Assembly (NCBI GenBank): GCA_937925095.1
Contig: CALEXX010000019.1
Location: 16,406-80,405 of the forward strand
Origin: an uncultured Leptotrichia sp.
Lineage (GTDB): Bacteria; Fusobacteriota; Fusobacteriia; Fusobacteriales; Leptotrichiaceae
DNA length: 64,000 nucleotides
Direction: 5' to 3'
In this document: positions 43,993 through 53,200 of the stretch, piece after piece
Position numbering within the stretch: position 1 is the stretch's first letter
Layout: the number at the start of each line of letters is the position of its first letter
Notes under the pieces: generated by a model
The model's database searches: none
Seen by the model: the letters and a program-made list of their open reading frames with translations, nothing else
What the model was told of the DNA's origin: nothing
Program-made: the position numbers and the translations under genes

Positions 43993-45033
43993 TTACAGCT
44001 CTGATTTATAAAGTAGCTCTATATCTCTACTTTCCCATCTTTCCAATAATTTTTCCGTATCATCTCTATTGAAGGATATGACTATCCCACAATCGCCTCC
44101 ACCTGCTCCACTGCTTTTGGCACATATATCCAGCCCTTCTGCAGATTCTACAAGTTCCAGAAGTTTCCGGCTATAAATTTTTTCATGCAGCATTTTAAGT
44201 AATTTGCCATTTTCTCCAATATTTTCTGATATTATTTTTTTATTTCCCTCTTCTATTCCTTTTTTCAAATTCTGAACAATTTTTTCAGACTTTTCAAGAA
44301 AATCACTATTTATTAAATTTTTAACTTCAACTATCATTTTCCCTGAAATAGACGGTATTCCAGTCCATCCCACCAGAAATTCATATTTTTCCGGACAGTA
44401 TATTTTTTCTATTTTATATCCCCATTCCAGATTCATTATTTCTGAAAGGGAACTGTTTTTCATTTTTTCTTTTATTAAATTTCTGTCAAAGGAAGTGTAC
44501 ATCACAAGATTTTCACAGGAAATACAGGCTATATCCCCCATTGAACCATTATCTCCCCTTTTTAGTAACACATAAGAAGACAGTTTGAAAAGCTCCTCAG
44601 AAGAAATTTCATAATTGTAAAGTTTTGACATTGCCTTTACAGTAAGCACTGTTACACTTCCACTGGATCCAATCCCATATTTTTTACCATTTTTCTCCAT
44701 TTTCCCAGTAATTTTCATATCAAAAGGTTGTATATCCACCCCTTTTAACTGTAAATATTCATTTACAGTTTTTACAGTTTCTGTAATCAAGGAATAATTT
44801 TCATCATCTTCTTCCAACGTAACAGAATAATCATACATATCTGAGTAAATACTGTATTTTTCTGAAAACTTGATTTCAGCCTGCATAAAAATATCTATAT
44901 TTTTTATAATTGCACTTTGATTTGGAGTCAGAACAGAATATTCTCCTGCAATATAAAGTTTTCCACCTGTTTTTACTATATTTATTTTAGATTCCTTTAT
45001 TTCTGCTTCTCCATTTTCTTTTTCTTTAATCAT
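43993..45033 (-). CDS. Phosphomevalonate kinase
   Basis: GHMP kinase of 347 residues, phosphorylating 5-phosphomevalonate. It has GGKLYIAGEYSVLTPNQSAI near the N-terminus, the ATP loop YGIGSSGSVTVLTVKAM, and the C-terminal AKSSGAGGGDCGIVI. The ATG at 45033 overlaps the end of mvaD by eight bases; a GTG three codons earlier is also open. Neither has a clear ribosome site, so translation is probably coupled. Position between mvaD and fni fixes its role among GHMP kinases. Confidence 0.92.
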   Translation of the reverse strand: MIKEKENGEAEIKESKINIVKTGGKLYIAGEYSVLTPNQSAIIKNIDIFMQAEIKFSEKYSIYSDMYDYSVTLEEDDENYSLITETVKTVNEYLQLKGVDIQPFDMKITGKMEKNGKKYGIGSSGSVTVLTVKAMSKLYNYEISSEELFKLSSYVLLKRGDNGSMGDIACISCENLVMYTSFDRNLIKEKMKNSSLSEIMNLEWGYKIEKIYCPEKYEFLVGWTGIPSISGKMIVEVKNLINSDFLEKSEKIVQNLKKGIEEGNKKIISENIGENGKLLKMLHEKIYSRKLLELVESAEGLDICAKSSGAGGGDCGIVISFNRDDTEKLLERWESRDIELLYKSEL

Positions 45034-45991
45034 CGTTATCACTGATTACTTTGCATTTTGATGCAATTATCTTATATTTTTTCCCAAATATATCCTTTAA
45101 TCTCTCAAAATCCTCTTCCAGACAGAGAACCTTCACATTAGGCCCTGCATCCATTGTAAAGTAACATCTTTCTCCCTGTTTACGTAATTCTTTCACATAT
45201 TCCATTGCTTCAAAGGATTTTTCTGTCAAATATGTAAAGGGAGGATTTGCATTTTTAGTAGTTTCATGCATTCTCAGTGCATTTTCTTCTGTAAGATCTC
45301 CTACTTTTGAAAAGTCCCCTTCACTCAAATACCTTTTCATATTTTCAAAATCTATTTCCGACTGTCTTATCCATTCGTCAAATGAAGTTGAAGTTTCCAT
45401 GCACAAAGCCATTCCTTTTCTGCTTGAAATGATTTTCTTTTCTTCATTTAGTACAAGTACAATCATGGCAAGCTTTAAATCAGTTTTAACTTCTGAAACC
45501 TCTCCTGTGTTTTTATCCCACATTCCAACAGGTCCAAAAAAACTTCTCGATGATGATCCTGAAGCAAACTTCGATATTTGTGCAAGTTCTTCCCTGCTTA
45601 AATTCTTATCAAATAACTTATTGCACGCCTTTATTGTTGCTGAAAGCCCGCTTGAGCTTGAAGAAAGCCCTGCTTCTGTAGGCATATTGTTTGTTGTGTC
45701 TATTTTTACAAGCTGATTTCTGTCATCTCTGAAAAGATTTATGACTTTCGTTATTTTCTTTATCTGTTCTTCATTTTGCAGTTCTCCATTTATGTAAAGA
45801 AGGTCACTTGCCTGCCCTGTTTTTTCAATAGCTTCTTCCCTTGTAATAAAGCTGATTTCCGTTTCAGTAAACAGATTTTCCAACGTAAGGGAAATACTGC
45901 TTGTGGCAGGTATCATTTTTATAGGATCCTTCTTCCCCCAGTATTTTATAATTGCTATATTGGCATAAGATTTTACAATGCTTCTATCCAT
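45026..45991 (-). CDS. mvaD: Diphosphomevalonate decarboxylase
   Basis: GHMP-family enzyme of 321 residues making isopentenyl diphosphate. It has SYANIAIIKYWGKKD at the N-terminus, PATSSISLTLEN, the ATP loop GLSSSSSGLSATIKAC, and FTMDAGPNVKVLC with the catalytic aspartate region. It overlaps the mevalonate kinase gene by 19 bases. Confidence 0.96.
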   Translation of the reverse strand: MDRSIVKSYANIAIIKYWGKKDPIKMIPATSSISLTLENLFTETEISFITREEAIEKTGQASDLLYINGELQNEEQIKKITKVINLFRDDRNQLVKIDTTNNMPTEAGLSSSSSGLSATIKACNKLFDKNLSREELAQISKFASGSSSRSFFGPVGMWDKNTGEVSEVKTDLKLAMIVLVLNEEKKIISSRKGMALCMETSTSFDEWIRQSEIDFENMKRYLSEGDFSKVGDLTEENALRMHETTKNANPPFTYLTEKSFEAMEYVKELRKQGERCYFTMDAGPNVKVLCLEEDFERLKDIFGKKYKIIASKCKVISDNDD

Positions 45992-46881
45992 ATATTTACA
46001 GCTCCCTTTTCCATCAGTTTTTTCCCAGTCATTTCAGCTTTCTCCCTACTCTCCATAAGGGCAATAATACAGCCTCCAAGTCCTCCTCCAGACATTTTGG
46101 CACCATACGCCCCTTCATCAATGGCTGCTTTTACAAGAATATCAGATTTTTCAATACTCACACCAAGTTTTTTCAGTTCCCCGTGTGCTGAAATCATATT
46201 TTTTCCAATATTAATAACATCTTTTTCTTCAATAAATTTTTCTGTTTCTTCCGTCAGTTTTCCAAGCTTTTCCAACATAGGTAGAGCCCTGTCCCCCATA
46301 TTTTTTATATTCATTATTGCGTCCCTTGTATGTCCATGTATTCCAGTATCTGCAATTAATAAATATGCCCCCAGATTCATTTCAAGATTTTTAAATCCCT
46401 TATTTTTTATGAATTTTATGGCACTGTCGCTGAGACATGTTTTGGCATCCAGCCCGCTTGGAGTATTATGGGCTATTATTTCAGCTTCATTTACAAGTTT
46501 TTCCAACGTCAGGTTATCTACTTCTGTATTAAAATAGTCAAGTACTCCCCTAATTGCGGCAATACTTACTGCCGCCGAAGAGCCCATTCCTCTTTTTGGA
46601 GGAATATCAGATATTACTTTATATTTTATATTTTCACTTTTCCTGTTTAAATAATTTAATGCTGTATAAATTGCCGTAGATAAAGTATCCTTTTTGTTGT
46701 GTATAAAGGGAACAGTTGCCCTTTCCACAATACATTCTATCCGTATATTTTTTAGTGGAATGGCAATCGCAGGATATCCATACACAACAGAATGTTCCCC
46801 CATTAGAATTATTTTACTATGGGAAACACCCCTCCCTTTTCTATCTTTATTTTCATTTTTATCTGATAAATTATTTTCCAT
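45973..46881 (-). CDS. mvk: Mevalonate kinase
   Basis: GHMP kinase of 302 residues phosphorylating mevalonate. SKIILMGEHSVVYGYPAIAI, the ATP loop KRGMGSSAAVSIAAIRGV, and AKMSGGGLGGCIIALM are characteristic. GGAGG lies rather far (about 14 bases) from the ATG. It starts the lower mevalonate pathway genes; HMG-CoA synthase and reductase are not in the window. Confidence 0.95.
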   Translation of the reverse strand: MENNLSDKNENKDRKGRGVSHSKIILMGEHSVVYGYPAIAIPLKNIRIECIVERATVPFIHNKKDTLSTAIYTALNYLNRKSENIKYKVISDIPPKRGMGSSAAVSIAAIRGVLDYFNTEVDNLTLEKLVNEAEIIAHNTPSGLDAKTCLSDSAIKFIKNKGFKNLEMNLGAYLLIADTGIHGHTRDAIMNIKNMGDRALPMLEKLGKLTEETEKFIEEKDVINIGKNMISAHGELKKLGVSIEKSDILVKAAIDEGAYGAKMSGGGLGGCIIALMESREKAEMTGKKLMEKGAVNIWIEAL

Positions 46882-46915
46882 GATAGATTTTCATTCCTCC
46901 ATCAGATTTCCAGTT

Positions 46916-48148
46916 CTATTTTATTTTAACTATTTTCTTTTTTCCTGCCCTTATAATCATTCCACTTTCAGGTGTAACAGTTGCCTTCATATCTTTTACA
47001 GCTTCATCATTTATTTTAAATCCACCCTGCTCAATAAGACGTCTTGCTTCACTTGTGGAATTCATAAGCTTTGTTTCCTTTACAAGAAGGTCGATTATTC
47101 CTATTTCCTTGTATTCAACTTCTACTTCAGGCAAGTCTACATCAAGGTTTCTCTTACTAAATACATTTTCAAACCAGTCTCTAGCTTCTTTAGCAGCTTC
47201 TTCTCCATAGTAAATTTTTACAACTTCTGCTCCCAGCTGTTTTTTAGCTTCCATTGGATGTAAACTTCCGTTTGCTATCTGAGCCTTAATTTCTGCAATT
47301 TTTTCAGAAGGAACATCTGTTATCATTGTATAGTAATTTTCCATAAGTTCATCTGAAATTGACATTACTTTACCAAACATATCATTTGGAGTATCTTTTA
47401 CACCAATGTAGTTTCCTAAAGACTTAGACATTTTTTCCACTCCGTCAAGCCCAACAAGAATCGGCATTATCATACAGACCTGCTGTTCCTGACCAAAGTT
47501 TTTCTGTAAATCCCTTCCTCTTAAAAGATTAAATTTCTGTTCAGTTGCCCCTAATTCAATATCTGCCCTCAATTCAACAGAATCATACCCTTGTAAAATT
47601 GGGTACATAAACTCTATCAGTGAAACAGGTTTATTTTCTGCCAATCTTTTTGAGAAATCCTCCCTTGAAATCATTTGGGATACAGTGAACTGAGACAACA
47701 GATTCAGTGCATCTGATAATGATAATTTTTCCAGCCAGTCAGCATTATATACAACTTTTATCTTATCCAGATCCAATATTAATTTTACCTGATCCAGATA
47801 TGTTTTTATATTTTCCTTTACCTGTTCTTCTGATAACATTTTTCTAGTTTCAGATTTTCCTGTAGGATCCCCTATTCTCCCTGTAAAAGTTCCAATAAGG
47901 AATAACACTTCATGCCCTAAATCCTGAAACTGTTTCAATTTTCTTAAAGGAACGGCATGTCCTAAATGAAGTTCTGAACCTGTAGGATCTATCCCCAGTT
48001 TTACTCTTAAAGGAGTATTTGTAGAAATTGATTTTTCAAGTTTTTTCTTAAATTCATATTCATTTATTATTTCGTCGCATCCTCTTTTTAATATATTATA
48101 TTGTCTTTCAACTTCATTTTTTATTTCCTGTTCATTTTTAAAACTCAT
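46916..48148 (-). CDS. tyrS: Tyrosine--tRNA ligase
   Basis: Class I synthetase of 410 residues from the ATG at 48148, which has AGGAGG eight bases upstream; an ATG nine codons earlier lacks one. HLGHAVPLRKL is the HIGH motif, [11 protein letters not shown] the KMSKS loop, and an S4 RNA-binding domain closes the protein (SEARRLIEQGGFKINDEAV). It is of the TyrRS class with C-terminal S4. It lies between cdsA and mvk. Confidence 0.96.
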   Translation of the reverse strand: MSFKNEQEIKNEVERQYNILKRGCDEIINEYEFKKKLEKSISTNTPLRVKLGIDPTGSELHLGHAVPLRKLKQFQDLGHEVLFLIGTFTGRIGDPTGKSETRKMLSEEQVKENIKTYLDQVKLILDLDKIKVVYNADWLEKLSLSDALNLLSQFTVSQMISREDFSKRLAENKPVSLIEFMYPILQGYDSVELRADIELGATEQKFNLLRGRDLQKNFGQEQQVCMIMPILVGLDGVEKMSKSLGNYIGVKDTPNDMFGKVMSISDELMENYYTMITDVPSEKIAEIKAQIANGSLHPMEAKKQLGAEVVKIYYGEEAAKEARDWFENVFSKRNLDVDLPEVEVEYKEIGIIDLLVKETKLMNSTSEARRLIEQGGFKINDEAVKDMKATVTPESGMIIRAGKKKIVKIK

Positions 48149-48233
48149 TTTATTTAATCCTCCTAATTTTTTCATTATATAATTTTCCCATAAACTATTT
48201 TCTTAAAATTTCTGTAAATCTAACTGGACACTT

Positions 48234-49160
48234 TTACATATGTACAACATACTTCATAAAGTAGTAAACTACTGGCAGAACAAACAATGCACTGTCAAAC
48301 CTGTCTAAAAAACCTCCATGCCCAAGAAGAATATTTCCCGAATCTTTTATTCCAAGTTCCCTCTTTATTTTTGATTCCACAAGATCCCCAAGTTCAGCAA
48401 ACACTCCAAGACCTAATGCTAGAATAAATGCATGAACTCCTTTAATTCCAACCTTCAAATAAGTTAGACTGCAATTTTTTGATATAAAGGAAATTCCACA
48501 TACAAAATTTGCAATAAGTAAATATATCTGATCGAAGAATAATATTACTAAAAATACTCCAACTATTCCTCCAATTGCACCTTCTATTGATTTATTCGGA
48601 CTGATTTTTGGAGAAAGTCTTCTTTTGAAAATTTTTCCACCTATTGCTTTTCCGACTAAATATGCAGAAATATCACAAGCCCATATAAGTATAAATGTCA
48701 TTAACACAAGGACATTCCCATTTGGAAATTCATATCTTATAAGCAGAATATATGAAAATAAATACGCAACATATATTATTCCAAATAAAGTGTAGGATAT
48801 TTCTGCCATTGCACCATTTATCTTTTCTTTAAGAATCTGTCTCACTGAAAGTAACATAAGTGCAAATACTATAAATCCACCCATATCATAGTTAATCTGT
48901 TTGAAAAACTCCAGTCTGAATACAGAAAATATATTTCTTGAATTTTCCTGAAAATATATCGCTAAAGGCAAAAATAACCCCAGTCCCATTCCTATCCTGC
49001 TTGCAACCTCATATCCCTTATCTTTGAGCATCTTATAGAACTCATGAAGGGCAACTCCTATTATTACTAGTGTAAAAAGAAGGAACAGTATATCTCCCTT
49101 TAAAAAAATCCAGAGAAGCAGAGGTACAAATAGTAAAATAATAAAAAGTCTACTTAGCAT
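48234..49160 (-). CDS. cdsA: Phosphatidate cytidylyltransferase
   Basis: Inner-membrane enzyme of 308 residues making CDP-diacylglycerol. About eight hydrophobic helices are visible. The family signature lies near the end: ESKIKRELGIKDSGNILLGH followed by GGFLDRFDSALFVLP; RRLSPKISPNKSIEGAIGG is also typical. Its start overlaps the uppS end by 11 bases, the usual uppS-cdsA pairing. Confidence 0.95.
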   Translation of the reverse strand: MLSRLFIILLFVPLLLWIFLKGDILFLLFTLVIIGVALHEFYKMLKDKGYEVASRIGMGLGLFLPLAIYFQENSRNIFSVFRLEFFKQINYDMGGFIVFALMLLSVRQILKEKINGAMAEISYTLFGIIYVAYLFSYILLIRYEFPNGNVLVLMTFILIWACDISAYLVGKAIGGKIFKRRLSPKISPNKSIEGAIGGIVGVFLVILFFDQIYLLIANFVCGISFISKNCSLTYLKVGIKGVHAFILALGLGVFAELGDLVESKIKRELGIKDSGNILLGHGGFLDRFDSALFVLPVVYYFMKYVVHM

Positions 49161-49857
49161 TTAATCCTCCATATCTTCTATCTCTCCTATTAAAAGATAA
49201 AATTGCTTTATTATATTCTTCTTCATTAAAGTCAGGCCAATAAACATCTGTTACATAAAATTCTGAATATGCGATTTCCCATAAAAGGAAATTACTTATT
49301 CTAAATTCCCCGCTTGTCCTTATAACAAGTTCAGGATCAGGTATATCAGGTCTGTACATATATTTTGCAACCTCTTCTTCTGTAACAGGTTTTCCTTGTT
49401 CCCTTTTTTCATCTTCCAATATTTTATTAATAGCATCTGTTATTTCCTTTCTTCCACCATAGTTAAAGGCTATATTAAATACTATCTTGTCTTCATTTTC
49501 AAGATATTTTTCAGTTTCCTCTATTTTTTTCAATAAGGAATCTGACACTCCTTCCTTAGAACCTGTTACCAGCAGTTTAATTCCCTGCTTTTTCAATGTT
49601 TTTTTCTTGCTGCTGAGAAAACCTGAAAATAATTCCATAAGTCCTTTCACTTCCATTTCTGGTCTTTTCCAGTTTTCAGTTGAAAAAGCGTAGACCGTCA
49701 AATATTTTACTCCCAGTTTTATTGATTCTTCTAATATTCTTTCAAGGTTTACAGCTCCTGCCCTATGTCCTTCAAGTCTTATTTTCCCCTTATTCTTTGC
49801 CCATCGTCCGTTTCCGTCCATTATTATTGCAATATGCTTCGGTATTTTCAATTCCAT
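49150..49857 (-). CDS. uppS: Undecaprenyl diphosphate synthase
   Basis: Cis-prenyltransferase of 235 residues making the C55 lipid carrier. It has IAIIMDGNGRWAKNKGKIRL with the catalytic aspartate, EGHRAGAVNLERI, LTVYAFSTENWKRP, and RTSGEFRISNFLLWE near the C-terminus. It is the first gene of the operon that also makes its isoprenoid precursor, a logical linkage. Promoter at 49916-49943. Confidence 0.96.
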   Translation of the reverse strand: MELKIPKHIAIIMDGNGRWAKNKGKIRLEGHRAGAVNLERILEESIKLGVKYLTVYAFSTENWKRPEMEVKGLMELFSGFLSSKKKTLKKQGIKLLVTGSKEGVSDSLLKKIEETEKYLENEDKIVFNIAFNYGGRKEITDAINKILEDEKREQGKPVTEEEVAKYMYRPDIPDPELVIRTSGEFRISNFLLWEIAYSEFYVTDVYWPDFNEEEYNKAILSFNRRDRRYGGLNAK

Positions 49858-49915
49858 ATTCTACAGCCCTTTCAATGAAATAAAAACTTAAAATGCTTTA
49901 ATTACACTTTTATAC

Positions 49916-49943
49916 ATTTTAACATATTTTACAGTTTTTTCAA
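49916..49943 (-). promoter_or_regulatory. Promoter of the uppS-to-fni operon
   Basis: On the minus strand TTGAAA (49938-49943), 16-base spacer, TAAAAT (49916-49921), about 60 bases before the uppS ATG. Confidence 0.5.
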
Positions 49944-49983
49944 GCATTTCTTTATATTTTAGCAATTAAAAAATACGAGGAAT

Positions 49984-50219
49984 AAAAAATGAGACAATCA
50001 CAAAAATTGTAAATTAATACAAAACTATATTTTTTTCATTTATTAAAATTTTACTCATATAAAACAGTCATTCATTAAGGAAAAGTCAAAAACTCGCCTA
50101 AAGGCTCGAGCAGATGACTTTTCCTAAATTCATTTTCTGCTTTACATTGTAAAATTCTAAATAATTCAAAAATATAGTTCTATACTGTACTCTTTCTTTT
50201 AAGATTGTCTCATTTTTTT
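49984..50219. repeat. Foldback (MITE-like) repeat, copy 1
   Basis: Terminal inverted repeats AAAAAATGAGACAATC (49984-49999) and GATTGTCTCATTTTTT (from 50203). The two halves are imperfect inverted copies of each other along their whole length, closing on AGGAAAAGTCA (50078-50088) and TGACTTTTCCT (50115-50125) around a GCCT/AGGC loop. No coding frame. It begins 6 bases past the autotransporter stop, so its hairpin could end that transcript. The 51 bases at 50129-50179 match copy 3 with three mismatches, on the opposite strand. Confidence 0.85.
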
Positions 50220-50225
50220 CCTAAA

Positions 50226-53200
50226 CTAGTAGATAGCCCTGAATCCTATTCCACCTCTTACATTGTGGCCTTTTGTGTCATAGCCTGCATTTACCGTTAC
50301 TCCAAATCTTGTATTGTCAATTCCAATATTAAGGTCAAATTTCCCATTTCCTCTTCTATCTTCCTTTTCTCCTCTTATTCCAAACTTATCAGCATCTGTA
50401 AATCTTACTTTTGCCCTGTTATTTACATCTGCTACTTTTCCAAGTTCGTTTTCATAAGCTGCTGTCAATCCCACTGATAATTGAGTTTTTACTGCTAAAG
50501 GCTGTACATACTTGAATTCTAATCCAACTTCAGGTTTTACTGAGAAGTAGTCGTTTCCTTCAACTTCCAGTCTTATTTCTCCATCATCTTCCCTTATATC
50601 ATTAAATCTTCCATATTCCAGCTTCAATGATCCATAAGGTCTTAAATGTGTTCTTTCGCTCATTCTTATATCATATCCTAAATCCGTCTTAAATTCCGCT
50701 CCATATGATGTATAATCTGATTTGGCATTGAACACTTCATCTACCACCAGGAATTTACGTTTCATTTCATTTCTTCCTACAAATACATCCCCTGCAACTG
50801 TCCATCTTAATGAACCGTTATGGTCTGTCATTGGTGACATTGTCTTAAAGATACCGGCTTTTATCATAGTCTGATCTTCTTTTGATTTCCCTATATCCTT
50901 AAACTTAAATCTGTTTGTTACTGCCCCGGCATACCATCCTGAGCTATTTCCTAGTTTTACTGCTTCATTTTCATGAACATAGGCTACTCCGTAAGCATCA
51001 CTTGTATAGTCTATTATTCCTGCAGTATCTGTTCTGTATTCATTTTTCATACCAAATACTTTAATTTTGTTATTATCTTTTGATGGATTTCTCCATTCAT
51101 TTTTAAGATATTTAAACTCTTTGTCTAAAGTATTTCCTGTTTCATTAATTCTCTGCTGTACATTCGCATACTGGTGTCCCATCATTTCATCTATTGCTTG
51201 ATAAAATAGAATTTCCTCATTGTTTCCAATGCTGTTTAATTTTTGGAATAATGTATTTTCTCTGCTTCCAAGTGCTTCAACTCCATATCTTTGTTCCAGT
51301 CCATCCAGGAAATTATATGTATCTTTTTTATCAACCGGTTTAGCTTCATTTCCAGCAAAAGTTGTATATGGGATTTTAGCCAAATACACTTTTTCCGGAA
51401 GAGAAAATGCTTTATCTAAAACAGAAGTTGCAATCCAAGTTAAAGAACCTGAATATGTATTCCATTTTCTAATTCCAGAATTATACATTATTGTTTCTCT
51501 ATATGGTTTTAATATTTGCGGATCATTTATTTCTATGTATTTACTTGTAGTTCTCTTTGATGCTTCAACTCCAACTATCAAATCTGCTTCATCCGTTAAA
51601 ACTGCCAAGTTTCTTATAGGATTTTGTTTAAATTCACCGGAAGTATTAAAGTAAATTCCGATAGAATTTGCGTCTATGTTTCTTGGCTGTTGGCCTATTT
51701 CATTATAATTTACTACTACTGGTTTTACTTGCTGATTATCTTTGTAAATTGTTACATCTCCAGTGGTTTTATCATGTTGTATATCAAGACCGGAAAAATT
51801 TAAGCTCATATCTTCAGTAGTTGTAGTACCGATTCTTTCAGAACCTGCACCAGTTACAACAATATTACCTTCATTTATAATTGTTCCACCTTTTAATTTT
51901 ACACCGGCCGCATTATCTGCATCTATGACAATATTACCTGTATTATGTAATTTACTTCCTACTCCCAGTACAACACCTTGAACCTCTTTTAAACCAGTTC
52001 TCCCTGTTCTAATATTTCCACTATTATATACAGTAGCTCCCTCATCAGCGTATATTCCAATAGTATTATCATTATTCAGTACAATATCTCCTGTATTTCT
52101 TGCAATACTTCCTCTACCTGTTGAGAATAGTCCTATTCCTGCTTTACCGTCAACATTAATTGTTCCTGCATTTTCTATTTCTCCAATATACTTAGGAGTT
52201 ATTACTGTATCTGCAGAATCCATTGGAGAATGTCCACTTGTGAAACCAGATGCCATTCCTATATTATATAAGTCATTAGCTGTGTCAGAAGCTCCAACTG
52301 TAATAATTCCAGTATTCTTTGCTCTTTGGCCATATGAATATATACCAATATTTCCATAACCCTTTGTTAAATCTATATTAGCATAGTTCTCAACAATTCC
52401 ATTTGAATATATTCCTAAATTTCCACCTTCTGTTCCATCAAATTTCAAATTAACATTGTTATATATATTTGAATTTACATCATTAGAGTACGCATAAATA
52501 GAATTATTTTTAAGAACAACATCAGAACCAGCTAAGTTAAGAGTATTTCCTGAACCAGTATTTACAAAAGTATAAGAATAATCTTCTAAGTTTAGGTTTC
52601 CTCCTACTCTATTCAATGTTTGGTTAGTTCCATTTAGTACAACACCCTTAGTTTCATTATTTGCACTACCACCTTTTAATGTGATATCTCCACTTTGAAG
52701 ATTTACAGTTCCGCCATTAGAATATATAGCGGTACCGGCTGTATCGACTTCTATATTCCCTTGATTATCCACAGAATTTCCTATAATACCTATATTATTT
52801 TTTGAAACTTTTATGTTTCCATTATTTCCGTTGATAATTTTAGCTAAATCATCTTTTGTATGTATTCCAACAGTAGGTTTTTTCTTATCCTGTGTTTGAG
52901 CTGTTATTGTTATATTTCCCTGATTTTCAATAATATAAGGATTATTTTGTGTAACTTCACTATGAATACCTATAGATTCACTGTTATTTATCTTTATGTC
53001 TGCAAAATTCTTTACTAAAGTGGGATTTGTTGCAGTTATAGAGACTGAATTATAAGCTATACCTGTATCTTTACTTCCGTTTAACTCTATTTCACCATAA
53101 TTTTCTATGTTTTCTCCTGTAGTTGCAGTATCAGTATTATTATAGTAAATAGCTATAGACTTATCTCCATTCAATTTTATCTTACTGGTATTTGTATTTT

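Noticed and set aside
45776..46537. A 253-codon plus-strand open frame opposite the mevalonate genes
   Set aside because: It is fully antisense to mvaD and mvk, which have intact family motifs; its product is low-complexity and lacks a ribosome site.
48149..48233. T-box riboswitch ahead of tyrS
   Set aside because: Only 85 bases separate cdsA and tyrS, too short for a T-box, and no terminator or AGGGTGG-like box is seen.
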